Shown: positions 1 through 8,097 of the stretch, in pieces
Position numbering within the stretch: position 1 is the first letter of the stretch
Layout: each line of letters begins with the position of its first letter
From: Paenibacillus fonticola DSM 21315
GTDB lineage: Bacteria > Bacillota > Bacilli > Paenibacillales > Paenibacillaceae
NCBI RefSeq assembly: GCF_000381905.1
Contig: NZ_KB907252.1
Location: 171,528 to 235,527 of the forward strand
Reading direction: 5' to 3'
Length of the DNA: 64,000 bases
Made by a program: the position numbers and the translations under genes
The notes under the pieces: model-generated
Database searches by the model: none
The model's input: only the letters and a program-made list of their open reading frames with translations
What the model was told of the DNA's origin: nothing

Positions 1-32
1 TTCTGTCTTCTGAATAGTACATACGGAGGGAA

Positions 33-689
33 TCACTTTTTGCGCCAAGCAGGATAGAAAATCGATTTCAAACCAGGGTACTGATGGAACCAGTTGATAA
101 TCCGGGTAGACAGCCACTGGCACACAACGGCAAGAATAATAATTTTCCAGTCAATGACATATGCAGTAAGGGCAAAAATAAATCCGTTCATCCAGAACAA
201 CGAAGTGCCAGGATTGATTCTTTTGTATTTGTAGATCGCCAAAGCTACATAACCGATTCCTCCGTTGGATACCCGCTGTTTGATCAGGATCGAGACGGCG
301 GTTCCGAGAATGACCGAACCGAACAACAAATCGATCCATACGTTCGAAAAAGGAGGATCAATGAACACCTCGAAGAAATTGACGGATACGGAAGTTACGG
401 TGATGACAAACACGGTTCCAAACGCGCTGATCCTGCCCAAATAATTGACCGTGAACACAAGAAAAATAGTATTAGCAAACCATAACCCGAGGCCCATGGG
501 CAAACCGAACGCATGATTCAAAAGGACAGCGATTCCTGCCCCTCCTCCGGAGGGAATGGCATGAGGAAACAGAAAAATAGCCATAGCGAATCCCTGCATG
601 ACGGAGCCGGCGGTAATCAGGAAAAACTTCTTAATTACACGGCGATAAAAGAGTGTCTTGTTTCGGTCAGGTATGAACGGCAAGTTCAT
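33..689 (-). CDS. YitT-family integral membrane protein
   Basis: The 218-residue protein has about five to six hydrophobic helices and a glycine-rich segment (IPSGGGAGIAVLLNHAFGLP, about residues 45-64) followed by a second repeat-like GGIGY segment. This matches the YitT/DUF161 membrane domain. It lacks the soluble C-terminal DUF2179 domain that many YitT proteins carry, so it is a short form. The family sits in the cytoplasmic membrane; its transported substrate is unknown. The ATG at 689 has only a weak upstream AAGGAT. It is the last gene before the AT-rich accessory island and probably belongs to the core chromosome. Identification as YitT-like is fairly sure; function is not. Confidence 0.8.
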   Translation of the reverse strand: MNLPFIPDRNKTLFYRRVIKKFFLITAGSVMQGFAMAIFLFPHAIPSGGGAGIAVLLNHAFGLPMGLGLWFANTIFLVFTVNYLGRISAFGTVFVITVTSVSVNFFEVFIDPPFSNVWIDLLFGSVILGTAVSILIKQRVSNGGIGYVALAIYKYKRINPGTSLFWMNGFIFALTAYVIDWKIIILAVVCQWLSTRIINWFHQYPGLKSIFYPAWRKK

Positions 690-854
690 ATGAAATCAAT
701 CATCCTTCATAGATTGGAGTGACAAGCCAGTCCTGCTTTCTTATTGTATGCTTGTCACTGAAGGGGGAGACCGAGAAATCGTTAAAAAGATCCTTTATAA
801 TTATTGCGTTCATTGTTAATTTGAGATAGTAGCTCCTTCACCATCTACAATCCA

Positions 855-1721
855 TCAAATTTCTCGTCCTAAATCTATCACACTAAAATTTCTCATAAAT
901 TCATTTGAGTATTCTATGGATGGGTCTATTCCATTTTCTAATAACAACTGAACAGCTTTAAGGTTTCCTTTTCTAGTTGCTATAAAAAGTGGATTTGTTC
1001 TTGGGGAACTTAAGTTGAACATCACATGTCTAGTTAGGAGCAGCTCAATTAAATCATTTTCTTCATGCGTTAATGCGCTTATGAGTTCGATTCCGCTAAA
1101 TTTGTTCACATCGATACCCATGTTTAATAATTGTTTCGCGAGAGCAGTGTTTTTATTTAAAATGGAGGCATTAAGCAGTGAACCTTCCTTGGTTAAAACG
1201 TTGATATACTCTAAATTTTCTTCAAGTATTCTAATGACAAATGCATTGTTGTGGCTAATGATATTCTTTCTGAGCTTCTCGGATAGATGGACGATTTCAG
1301 CGCTTTCTCCCCATAAATTCTCTTCATTATATTTTGATATAAAATGTATGTATTCTGATGACCCAGGCTTTGGCCCTGTAAGGACAGCCTCAATAAATTT
1401 CTCTGGAGGGCAATAATTATATTTCGTGATGTAGTGAAAAATCAAATCAGGTGCAGCGTATTTTTTTGAGCCATCCTTGCTCAGTACTCTTATTTCAGAA
1501 AAACCCAAAGTCTTTTTTTCTTCATTGTATTGTACCAGTGCCGGATCATTTGAAGATCTATGAACATTAAGCGGGAACTTTATATATTCCCATAATTTTG
1601 TGATAAATTCTTGTGACAACGTCGCCTTAGGAAAATCATCTTTCACATCGATCCAGCCTACATTATATGAATTTTCAAAATGATGAAGCGAGTAACAAGT
1701 CAAATCTTTATAGTAGATCAT
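855..1721 (-). CDS. Ankyrin-repeat protein, probable orphan immunity protein
   Basis: The 288-residue cytosolic-looking protein has no signal peptide. The C-terminal 130 residues contain ankyrin-like repeats (NTALAKQLLNMGIDVN and NPLFIATRKGNLKAVQLLLENGIDP patterns). The N-terminal half is not recognised. The start has a good TAGGAGG seven bases upstream. It is the most downstream gene of a minus-strand run of small unrelated proteins. Ankyrin proteins are a known class of immunity protein in polymorphic toxin loci, and the location a few kilobases downstream of displaced toxin tips makes that role plausible. No cognate toxin is adjacent, so immunity is an inference from context. Confidence 0.6.
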   Translation of the reverse strand: MIYYKDLTCYSLHHFENSYNVGWIDVKDDFPKATLSQEFITKLWEYIKFPLNVHRSSNDPALVQYNEEKKTLGFSEIRVLSKDGSKKYAAPDLIFHYITKYNYCPPEKFIEAVLTGPKPGSSEYIHFISKYNEENLWGESAEIVHLSEKLRKNIISHNNAFVIRILEENLEYINVLTKEGSLLNASILNKNTALAKQLLNMGIDVNKFSGIELISALTHEENDLIELLLTRHVMFNLSSPRTNPLFIATRKGNLKAVQLLLENGIDPSIEYSNEFMRNFSVIDLGREI

Positions 1722-1846
1722 TTAACCTCCTATTCTGCTGGTAAGAGTTATCCTCATTATATGAATAGCTTATAATCCTTCTTCTCTCAGTAAGGTCAGA
1801 ACAATCTCTGTCTTCATAGGGAATCCTAAACGAAGAAAAGTTTCTA

Positions 1847-2446
1847 CTATCCCTCTTTTACAACAATAACCCGGTAGCTTTCATCTGAAATAATAAATCT
1901 GTCTCCTATTGTAATCTTTATATCATCATAATATTGCTCTATAGTTGCTTTCATTTCATCCATATTTGGAATCTCATTGACGTATAAATATAGATCATTA
2001 ATTTTTAGGCATTCCATATCAATATCTATCTCTACTTTTTGAATATCATTATTTTGACGCTCCACGGGTTCTACTTTTCCTATAATTTTATCCCCATGAT
2101 CCATACCAGCCTTGCCTTTTCCATGCTGTTTTTCAAACTCTTCTTTCATTTCATGTGCTTTTTTTAATCCAACCAGTGCAATCAAGCCACCTTGGGCATA
2201 ATCATAATTTTTTCCAAAAAGAGATGCAAGACGAGAAGAATTAGGCCAGCCAATTTTAAAAATATGAACCAATTCAATTAAAAGCTCCAGCAATGTACTT
2301 TCCTCAAGCTTTTGCTTTAATTCTAAGTATTCATCACTAAATCCATAATACGTGTCAAAAGTTCCAGCCTCTTCATCTACCACCTTACCAGCAAAATACT
2401 TTTTAACATAAAGAAACTTTCTCTCGTCTCCATTATTTGTATACAT
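1847..2446 (-). CDS. Hypothetical protein, paralogue of the gene at 8518-9123, probable immunity protein
   Basis: The protein is about 199 residues from the preferred ATG at 2446, which has GGGGGG seven bases upstream; an in-frame start at 2467 is less likely. It begins MYTNNGDERKFLYVKKYF and has a conserved centre with GKGKAGMDHGDKI followed by DIDMECLKINDLYLYVN. The gene at 8518 shares this whole architecture and even the ribosome-binding region, so the two are recent paralogues. I recognise no named domain. It is acidic and has no membrane segment, consistent with a small cytosolic immunity protein. It lies with other immunity-like genes downstream of toxin fragments. The function is inferred only. 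Confidence 0.6.
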   Translation of the reverse strand: MYTNNGDERKFLYVKKYFAGKVVDEEAGTFDTYYGFSDEYLELKQKLEESTLLELLIELVHIFKIGWPNSSRLASLFGKNYDYAQGGLIALVGLKKAHEMKEEFEKQHGKGKAGMDHGDKIIGKVEPVERQNNDIQKVEIDIDMECLKINDLYLYVNEIPNMDEMKATIEQYYDDIKITIGDRFIISDESYRVIVVKEG

Positions 2447-2518
2447 TAATAATCCCCCCAACTCCACAGCCCGCTACTCCAATTCAATAAGTATTTCAAA
2501 ATCTCCATTTGGACAATT

Positions 2519-2818
2519 CTACTCTCTAGTCAGGGCTTCATTACTGTAAACTATCGCACCACTTTTTAGGAAGTCTATATTTTCTGGGAATCCAATACAA
2601 ATTCCAATATTTCTTTTATTAACTAATGAGGTCGATATTTGAAATGAAACCACATCAAACACATGTTTATTATCTTCAGAATCTATGACAACAATAGATT
2701 CTCCAATCAATTCTTTAATTTTTCCATGACTCAAATGATCAAGTTCTGGATTTACACCACCAATAACTGTACCTTTATTCTTAACTTCAAAATAACCGCT
2801 AATTTCAAATAACTTCAA
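2519..2818 (-). CDS. Small hypothetical protein
   Basis: The 99-residue protein is predicted to be rich in beta strands, with short alternating hydrophobic segments and no signal peptide or membrane helix. The ATG at 2818 follows AAGAGGG. It sits between the paralogue at 1847 and the terminator at 2898-2932, and so begins a transcript with 1847 and possibly 855. I do not recognise a family. Its size, composition and company fit an immunity protein, but nothing in the sequence proves it. Confidence 0.5.
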   Translation of the reverse strand: MKLFEISGYFEVKNKGTVIGGVNPELDHLSHGKIKELIGESIVVIDSEDNKHVFDVVSFQISTSLVNKRNIGICIGFPENIDFLKSGAIVYSNEALTRE

Positions 2819-2897
2819 GGTACCCTCTTTTCTATAACGTCAGAGAAGTAGACCTTAACACTGGCCCCTTCATCCAGCAAACAGTAAAAAATAAACC

Positions 2898-2932
2898 AAA
2901 CTCCCTTGTTTCAAATGGAAATAAGGGAGTTT
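2898..2932 (-). terminator. Rho-independent terminator
   Basis: A 10-bp stem AAACTCCCTT / AAGGGAGTTT closes a short loop and is followed on the minus strand by a T-rich run. It lies just downstream of the gene ending at 3001 and would end its transcript. Confidence 0.75.
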
Positions 2933-3000
2933 ATCTGCAATCTGTATACACACGATAATTTTATTCCTCTAGCAATCTTGATCATCTAAATTGGATAAAT

Positions 3001-3375
3001 TTACAATCCCCTTATGAAAGATGTTACAGCATAACAATTTTCTAGATCATCCTCGTCTAGCATCGACCAATAATAAATAGTATTCTTATGAATATTAATA
3101 TCTTGAAGAAGATGATATCTGATAACACTAAAATTTGCCTCAACCTTTCCTTCTACTATAGCATCATTAAATGATGAAATAATAATAATCATTAAAGTGA
3201 ATCTTTCCTCTTTGTTTAATTCAATTTTTTCATAAGCGTATAAAAATTCGGTGATTCTTGAAGAATCCGCGACTTCGTACTCCCAATCTTGTGAATACTC
3301 ATCAGGAACAGGTATTTTTTTTACAAGACCTTCGATAGCGCTCTTAGTTACATATTCCGGATATATATTCTCCAT
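3001..3375 (-). CDS. Small hypothetical protein, possible immunity protein
   Basis: The 124-residue protein is helical, with no cysteines of note beyond one and no signal or membrane segment. The ATG at 3375 has AGGAGA at a good distance. It is followed directly by a terminator, and preceded by the DUF6809-like gene at 3413, so the two may form one short transcript. No family is recognised. The conserved-looking middle (ELNKEERFTLMIIIISSFND) resembles helical-bundle immunity proteins only in general character. Confidence 0.5.
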   Translation of the reverse strand: MENIYPEYVTKSAIEGLVKKIPVPDEYSQDWEYEVADSSRITEFLYAYEKIELNKEERFTLMIIIISSFNDAIVEGKVEANFSVIRYHLLQDINIHKNTIYYWSMLDEDDLENCYAVTSFIRGL

Positions 3376-3412
3376 GTTATTTCTCCTAATAAAATATATT
3401 TAAGAGATTACC

Positions 3413-3700
3413 TTAACTACTTACTAATTCATCCCGGGCCGTATAAACTTCTGTCATCATTAATGCACCAAGTTGAAATCCATGAATAAATGAAACTTCA
3501 GCATACATTGAACCAGACTTACTTCGCAAATCAAGTAATTCTTCAAGCTGATTAAATTCTGTTGCCGATAACTTCTTCTCCCACGTCTTTATGGCTTCGG
3601 ATATTTGCCGGTTTAATGCACGGTATTCGGGATCAGTTGGCACAATCGTTTCTACAGGGCGAATGTCTCCACAATATAGAGCTTCTAAAATACTTCTCAT
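3413..3700 (-). CDS. DUF6809-like protein, copy 1
   Basis: The 95-residue protein begins MRSILEALYCGDIRPVETIV and ends with a helical segment (SFIHGFQLGALMMTEVYT). This is the pattern I know from small Firmicute proteins named DUF6809. It is nearly identical to the copy at 9360-9647, differing at a handful of residues. Family function is unknown. The start is preceded by GAAGGGAAGAGG. In this copy the upstream ribbon-helix-helix gene is lost except for its last codons, while copy 2 keeps it. The gene heads a block of immunity-like genes, as does copy 2. Confidence 0.7.
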   Translation of the reverse strand: MRSILEALYCGDIRPVETIVPTDPEYRALNRQISEAIKTWEKKLSATEFNQLEELLDLRSKSGSMYAEVSFIHGFQLGALMMTEVYTARDELVSS

Positions 3701-3716
3701 TTTCCTCTTCCCTTCA

Positions 3717-3818
3717 TCAGGATTTGCAGCTCCTTGAAAGAAAAATTAGCACATGAAGCAGTTCGCAGTTAAATAGCATTTCTTTGGCAGAGGCATGCCA
3801 CTCCTTTTGTTGATTCAT
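3717..3818 (-). CDS. Very small ORF (33 aa) upstream of DUF6809 copy 1
   Basis: This short frame starts MNQQKEW and ends FLSRSCKS. The corresponding ORF in copy 2 (9664-9795, 43 residues) starts MNKQRKW and ends LLSRSCKS, so start, stop and tail agree although the middle has a length difference that keeps frame. Conservation of both ends suggests translation, but it could also just reflect the recent duplication. No function is known. Confidence 0.35.
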   Translation of the reverse strand: MNQQKEWHASAKEMLFNCELLHVLIFLSRSCKS

Positions 3819-4017
3819 CTTCTTTCAGTCTCAAGATAAGAAAAATCCGGAACTCCAAAATAGGCGCGGGTCGCGCCCATATATATTCCTCAAAAGAATT
3901 TCTATAATGCTCCCAGCTTATTTTTGATTTTTCATCCCCTTTTTATACAGATTTCAATTATCCTTTCGAATTACTCGTAGTCTCTTTTATAGTTTAATTA
4001 TTCTTGATAGTCTCATC

Positions 4018-4072
4018 GACGTTACGCTGTAACGTCACACATTTGATTATATGACGTTACAGCGTAACGGTC
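4018..4072. promoter_or_regulatory. Large inverted repeat upstream of an XRE regulator, probable operator
   Basis: Two arms, 4018-4037 and 4052-4072, are almost exact reverse complements of each other (18 of 18 bases over TGACGTTACAGCGTAACG). They are separated by 14 bases of AT-rich sequence. Each arm is itself a near-palindrome, GTTAC-N3-GTAAC. The element lies about 60 bases before the ATG of the XRE gene at 4131. Two palindromic half-sites in this position are what an autoregulating dimeric repressor would use. A hairpin role cannot be excluded. Confidence 0.6.
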
Positions 4073-4130
4073 AATGTTTTTTTATTAATTCATGGTATAT
4101 TGTTTTATATAGGGTTTTGGGAGGACTACA

Positions 4131-4334
4131 ATGAAAATCAAAATTAAGTTACAACAACTTTTAGATGAACGAGATATTTCTCAACGCCAGTTTGCCATTA
4201 TGGTTAATATGCGTCCCGGGACAATAAATGCCCTTTGCAGAGGAACGACGGACAGAATTTATATCAGCACTCTAGAACAGATATGCCTAGCATTGAATAT
4301 ACATATTCATGAATTAATTGATATGGAAGATTGA
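4131..4334 (+). CDS. XRE/Cro-family HTH transcriptional regulator
   Basis: The 67-residue protein is essentially one HTH_3/Cro-C1 domain: a short helix (LQQLLDERDISQRQFAIMV), a turn, and a recognition helix (RPGTINALCRG), then LEQICLALNIHIHELI. Such small stand-alone regulators usually bind DNA as dimers. The start has GGGAGG nine bases upstream. It is the only clear plus-strand gene in the left 37 kb and lies next to the large inverted repeat at 4018-4072, which is its likely operator. The targets could include the divergent minus-strand genes to the left, but this is an inference. Confidence 0.8.
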   Translation: MKIKIKLQQLLDERDISQRQFAIMVNMRPGTINALCRGTTDRIYISTLEQICLALNIHIHELIDMED

Positions 4335-4357
4335 GCGTTGCTATTATCGGGATGAGT

Positions 4358-4480
4358 TTAGACAGTTCCTTCAAAGGACATTGTAGTCCCTAGACACCAA
4401 ATGGCAGCTTCTATAGTATCTACCACATCCCCTCTAAGTCCATTTTCACCTGGTGTTCTCTCTCCCCCTAATATTTTTCT
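4358..4480 (-). pseudogene. Composite gene fragment: toxin-linker-like start, ADP-ribosylglycohydrolase-like end
   Basis: Read on the minus strand, this stretch gives KILGGERTPGENGLRG, which matches KILGGERIPGKLRG just before the EndoU module at 11570-11600; the nucleotides are also alike. The frame continues as DVVDTIEAAIWCLGTTMSFE and stops at 4358. That tail resembles the C-terminal VVDTLEAALW...SFE signature of ADP-ribosylglycohydrolases, a family that serves as immunity to ADP-ribosylating toxins. It is therefore probably a chimera of two broken cassettes. The assignment of the tail rests on about 20 residues and is tentative. Confidence 0.35.
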
Positions 4481-4696
4481 CCCCTATGCTCTGGCTGATT
4501 ATTTTGACGTAAGCCTTGATTACCTTGTAGGACGCTCTGATAACTCTAGTTATCATTAAAAGATAAAAGCCTAATGTTCGTATATTAGAAATGAAGAAAC
4601 ATTTATACGAGAATTTACACGGGTTAACTGTGTCGTTCATTTTGAATATGGGTTCATTCAGCACTGGGTAGGTTTCACTGCATTCCTCTATATCTA

Positions 4697-5128
4697 TTAC
4701 CAGTTGCTATCCTCAGGCATATCTTCGGAGTTAATCCAATTAATCAATTCAGTTCTTTCGCCGGATACAAGAAACTCACTTATGGCAGTCCAAGCTTTCT
4801 CTAGTGGCATAAACAAACCAATGGAAGCATACCATTCATCCGAAGATTCAACGAATTGATCTAAGGCCAGTGGAATTTCTAATGAAAGCCATTCTTCACT
4901 GACTCTCCTATTTTCCATAACTAGATACTTAAGATATATCCCATGCTCATCAATAGGGAAAATCAAAAGAGACCTTTGATCCTTTTCATCGTCGAAGTAA
5001 TCTATCGTTGCGGTACCAATTCCTTGATACCAATAATCAGGAAAAGAATCGATCATACTTTGACGTAAATCATCTACATTAGGATTTTCAAAGATTGTTC
5101 CAGTAGGAGATTCAAAAACTATTTTCAT
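4697..5128 (-). CDS. Immunity-like protein, possibly Imm1 family
   Basis: The protein is 143 residues from the preferred ATG at 5128 (GGAGGAG upstream); an in-frame start lies at 5164. It begins MKIVFESPTGTIFENP and continues with alternating beta strands and a YLKYLVMEN segment, then a helical C-terminus rich in tryptophan and acidic residues. This general pattern resembles Imm1-type immunity proteins, but I am not certain of the family. It is acidic and cytosolic. It lies in a run of small minus-strand genes of unlike sequence, typical of an immunity island. No toxin gene adjoins it. Confidence 0.5.
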   Translation of the reverse strand: MKIVFESPTGTIFENPNVDDLRQSMIDSFPDYWYQGIGTATIDYFDDEKDQRSLLIFPIDEHGIYLKYLVMENRRVSEEWLSLEIPLALDQFVESSDEWYASIGLFMPLEKAWTAISEFLVSGERTELINWINSEDMPEDSNW

Positions 5129-5214
5129 ACTTTTCTCCTCCACTTCCCATTCTTGCTTCGCCATTGTTTTTTCTTCTCTTAGAATATGAGCATGACCCGT
5201 AAAAGCAACGCTCG

Positions 5215-5562
5215 CTACTCGCTAGTGCCCCCAAACAATTCTTTGTAAATATTTAAAAGAAACTCTTTTTTATCCTCGACTTCCGTTTGAAAAGGCATGG
5301 ATGTCATCTCAAAAATAGGATCTAAAATCTCCTTATCTTGAATAGATATTTCCAGAGACCTTTTTATTCTAATTCGTCCTTCATCGTTAAATTCTTCATT
5401 AAAATCAGGAACAATCAAAGTCTTTATTATCTCCACTTGTTCCTTCTCATCATTTATATCAAAATCACAAATTTTATCGTTTTCCTCATCCGTCATATAT
5501 TCTGAATGAATGTACTTCAAAACACTCAGGATATCTGCTGGCTTTGGGTCACTTGTCCTCAT
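5215..5562 (-). CDS. Small acidic hypothetical protein, possible immunity protein
   Basis: The 115-residue, strongly acidic protein contains mostly predicted helix, no signal peptide and no membrane segment. The ATG at 5562 has GTGGAGG upstream. I recognise no family. It lies between two immunity-like genes on the same strand with intergenic gaps of under 100 bases, so they are probably co-transcribed. Its role is inferred from that setting only. Confidence 0.5.
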   Translation of the reverse strand: MRTSDPKPADILSVLKYIHSEYMTDEENDKICDFDINDEKEQVEIIKTLIVPDFNEEFNDEGRIRIKRSLEISIQDKEILDPIFEMTSMPFQTEVEDKKEFLLNIYKELFGGTSE

Positions 5563-5643
5563 TACGAACCTCCACTTATTTACCGATCCTTAATACTTTT
5601 CATATATTAAAGCTTTCTGCAAAAATTAAGAATAGAAAAAAGC

Positions 5644-6126
5644 TTAATATACAATTAACTTTCCCTTAGGCCATCTTCCTTCCCATCCGCATGGAAAATT
5701 ACCGGACTCATAAACTTTAAACAACTCCATAAAAAAAGCAGGCTGGCGTTCATTTCGATAATTATTCTCCATTATTGCACCAATAAATTCCCACCTAACA
5801 TTGTCTAACAGAGAGTACGGGAGATTATTATCTATTAAATAATTAGTTACATTAGGAACGACAAAATTATCAATAACCTCTCTACCCTTTTGGGCATATT
5901 TATTCCATTCCTTGTACCGATTGGGATGATTAATTAACAAGTATTCAGACAATTGATTATCTGCTTCTTGGGTGATTAGCTCCCAATATTTCCCCTCAGA
6001 TTGTTCTAATGCCGCTTTCCAATTTCCAACCCTGATATATTCAAAACTTATTTTTGTTCTAGGTGCTTTACCACAATTAGCAAACCAATTAATTTCCTTG
6101 ATTCTACTAATAAACTCCTTATCCAT
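5644..6126 (-). CDS. Immunity protein of the PCGWEG type, orphan
   Basis: The protein is 160 residues from the ATG at 6126 (AAGGAG upstream); a start at 6165 is also open. Its C-terminus, FKVYESGNFPCGWEGRWPKG, matches the end of the immunity protein beside the intact AHH-toxin gene (FRIYQSGGWPCGWEGKYPEG, at 15590). The rest is more distant, but both are all-helical proteins of about 160 residues. The match makes this one of the best supported immunity genes of the island. It presumably protects against a toxin related to the AHH tip that is no longer present next to it. Confidence 0.65.
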   Translation of the reverse strand: MDKEFISRIKEINWFANCGKAPRTKISFEYIRVGNWKAALEQSEGKYWELITQEADNQLSEYLLINHPNRYKEWNKYAQKGREVIDNFVVPNVTNYLIDNNLPYSLLDNVRWEFIGAIMENNYRNERQPAFFMELFKVYESGNFPCGWEGRWPKGKLIVY

Positions 6127-6245
6127 ATGCGTACTCCTTTTCAATTTAACCTTTATTCCCCTCATCTTCTTCTAATAAATCAATGTTCAAAGCCCCGTCA
6201 TTTATCCATTCAACAAGATCCGCACTGACTAAAGAAGCAAATTAA

Positions 6246-6271
6246 GGATCCTGAAAAGGTCTTCAGGATCC
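6246..6271 (-). terminator. Rho-independent terminator
   Basis: A stem GGATCCTGAA / TTCAGGATCC with a six-base loop lies 30 bases after the stop of the gene ending at 6301. On the minus strand it is followed by TTAATTTG. The stem is strong though the T run is weak. Confidence 0.6.
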
Positions 6272-6300
6272 TCCAATGGGGAATTCTCAAGCTTTCGAAT

Positions 6301-6537
6301 CTATATGCCCATCTCCTCTTTCGGCAGGGGTCCACTCAGTTCAGTCGGTTGCTGCTCATCTTCCTTCATCATCATTAGCAAGTTGTCTCTGATAAATACG
6401 ATCGGCTCATCCGCTGGGGCTTTCGCAGCCCATGGTTTGAAGATAAATAACACCACCAAAACAGCCGCCCCTGCAAGAGCGAGAAGCGTAGAAACCATAA
6501 GCTTTTTGTTGTTACGCAAAACCTGCAAAGCTTGCAA
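6301..6537 (-). CDS. Small single-pass membrane protein
   Basis: The protein has one clear membrane helix (VSTLLALAGAAVLVVLFIF, near residues 15-33) preceded by a basic segment, then an acidic tail containing MMMKEDEQQ. The best ribosome site, GGAGGAG, points to a TTG start at 6537 rather than the ATG at 6561. The tail would face outside. It lies downstream of the membrane protein at 6612 with a 50-base gap and shares its terminator at 6246, so the two are probably an operon. I recognise no family. Confidence 0.55.
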   Translation of the reverse strand: MQALQVLRNNKKLMVSTLLALAGAAVLVVLFIFKPWAAKAPADEPIVFIRDNLLMMMKEDEQQPTELSGPLPKEEMGI

Positions 6538-6611
6538 AACATTCTCCTCCTGTATACCCATAAGGTTTTATTAGTTATGTATTCCTAAAGTATGTATTCC
6601 TAACCTTCTCG

Positions 6612-6941
6612 TTACATAAGTATGGGTGCAACTATAAAATACAATCCTAAAACAAGGCCAATAAGGCCCCAATAATGCATAGGGATAAAAAATAAACTGT
6701 GCTGGGTGCCCATTCTGTATTGTTCTCCTGTTTCAGGATCAACCAGTATTTTTCCGGAATTGGCATTCAGTGCTTTTCCCAAAAACCAAATAATCATTCC
6801 CGAAACAATGAAAATCAAAGCCAGCGGCAATTGAGAATCTGTTTCGCCAAGTCCTATCGCGGATAATATGCCCTGAACGATAGCCAACACAATGCCAAAA
6901 ACAACGACGTTCAGAATACCCCAGCCTTTCCAAATGATCAT
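6612..6941 (-). CDS. Small integral membrane protein (three helices)
   Basis: The 109-residue protein has three hydrophobic segments at about residues 8-28, 40-56 and 88-108, with a soluble loop (DPETGEQYRMGTQHSLFFIP) that contains a tyrosine/histidine-rich stretch. The start has AAGGAATG at the right distance. It pairs with the single-pass protein at 6301. Similar small proteins are common next to secreted or polymorphic toxins, but no family is recognised here. Confidence that it is a real gene is good. Confidence 0.6.
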   Translation of the reverse strand: MIIWKGWGILNVVVFGIVLAIVQGILSAIGLGETDSQLPLALIFIVSGMIIWFLGKALNANSGKILVDPETGEQYRMGTQHSLFFIPMHYWGLIGLVLGLYFIVAPILM

Positions 6942-7462
6942 TAAAACATTCCTTTCTGGCTATCTAGCCTTCCTAATTCTCAAACACCCTTTAGATATGT
7001 ATGGCACGTTTCCGGCAACAAAATTGCCATTATGAGACAACTGAATCATAGTGCTTTTTCAACTTATGATATGTACATGTGCCTGAAATGCCTTGCAAGT
7101 AACCGCTCCTGAATCTCCTTCCATTTTTAAAATTTGTTTAAGATTGGAATCCCCAATACATATATATCGTATTTCCGCATGGAATTTTTTACCCTTTAGA
7201 GAAGTTTCAAGGTGATTCCTATGCTTATATATTCACAAAGTTGTTCATTTGATTTCAAAGACGATAAGTTGCTAGTTCTTCAACTATTTCACATTCGTCA
7301 TTCGTTTCTTTCTTGATTTTGAACATATAAAAAAAGCTCATTCCTACTCATTGTTCAAGTGGAAAGAGCTTTTGAAATTGTTAATGTTTTTACATAGACT
7401 ATAATTACATACTCATAAGATTCATTTTACAGCTTTCCTGTTCCTAGGCATCTACATTGAAA
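6942..7462. other. Gene-free AT-rich gap with an orphan terminator
   Basis: No convincing coding frame is seen here. The only clear structure is a terminator-like hairpin at 7330-7373 (AAAAAGCTC... / ...GAGCTTTT, T run on the minus strand) with no gene directly upstream of it on that strand. This suggests that a minus-strand gene once stood between 7374 and 7460 and was deleted. Confidence 0.4.
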
Positions 7463-7503
7463 AAGCCTATTCCTCATTATCAACTTCATGGAATAGGCCT
7501 TTC
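7463..7503 (-). terminator. Rho-independent terminator
   Basis: An 11-bp stem GCCTATTCC / GGAATAGGC plus flanking A/T pairs is followed on the minus strand by GGCTTTTTC. It lies just after the stop of the gene ending at 7526. It belongs to a family of similar hairpins at 7330, 9276, 10072 and 10363. Confidence 0.8.
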
Positions 7504-7525
7504 ATTACCATATATATAGCATTTG

Positions 7526-7996
7526 TTATAATAGATCGTTATTTTCAATACTCCTAACTTCTATCATTTTTTGTTCAATCCAATTTATAACCATTTCTGC
7601 TTTTTCTTGTTTAATTTCCCCCCGCTCGTTTAAATAGTTATAATTTTCAAACGCCCACACCAATATGATTTTTACAAATTCAACTGTCTCTAATTTACAG
7701 ATCGGTTCAACTTCATCTTCTTCTTCATCATAAAAAAGATCTTCAATTATTGTGTAGTCTCTATACGATGTAACACTAGATGCATTTCCCCCATGATCAT
7801 ACTGAGGTATATTTCCCTTTAATAATTCAATATAATTATCTATATCAACCTTCAAATCCTCATATCTCAAATATATATCCGATCCCAATGGGTTACTTAT
7901 CATATTGGCGAATTTCAAAGATTTTTCTTCATCAAAGTCTAGAACAACTGTATTAAACCTTTCCATATATTTAAATTTATATTTATACTTAATCAC
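7526..7996 (-). CDS. Hypothetical acidic protein, possible immunity protein
   Basis: The best start is a GTG at 7996 with GGAGG ten bases upstream, giving about 156 residues; an ATG at 8026 is open but lacks a site. The protein is acidic (a DEEEDEVEP run near residue 105), with a helical C-terminal half and no signal or membrane segment. No family is recognised. It has its own terminator at 7463 and sits in the second immunity block. Confidence 0.5.
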   Translation of the reverse strand: MIKYKYKFKYMERFNTVVLDFDEEKSLKFANMISNPLGSDIYLRYEDLKVDIDNYIELLKGNIPQYDHGGNASSVTSYRDYTIIEDLFYDEEEDEVEPICKLETVEFVKIILVWAFENYNYLNERGEIKQEKAEMVINWIEQKMIEVRSIENNDLL

Positions 7997-8097
7997 TATT
8001 AAAATTTCCTCCGATAGCCTTAGCATTATTTTGACAACTTCCTAACAAAATTCTTTACAATAATTAATTTCTAATTTTATAGTTATCATTAACTGAG

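Larger units (their letters stand above)
3413..3835. repeat. Duplicated block, copy 1 (partner 9360-9812)
   Basis: The DUF6809-like gene, the small ORF upstream and the last codons of a ribbon-helix-helix gene are repeated at 9360-9812 with high nucleotide identity over the gene and decaying identity upstream. The orientation is the same. Homology in this copy stops inside the ribbon-helix-helix gene. Confidence 0.75.

Noticed and set aside
4446..4664. 72-residue minus-strand ORF
   Set aside because: It runs out of frame through the toxin-linker-like fragment and has no ribosome site.
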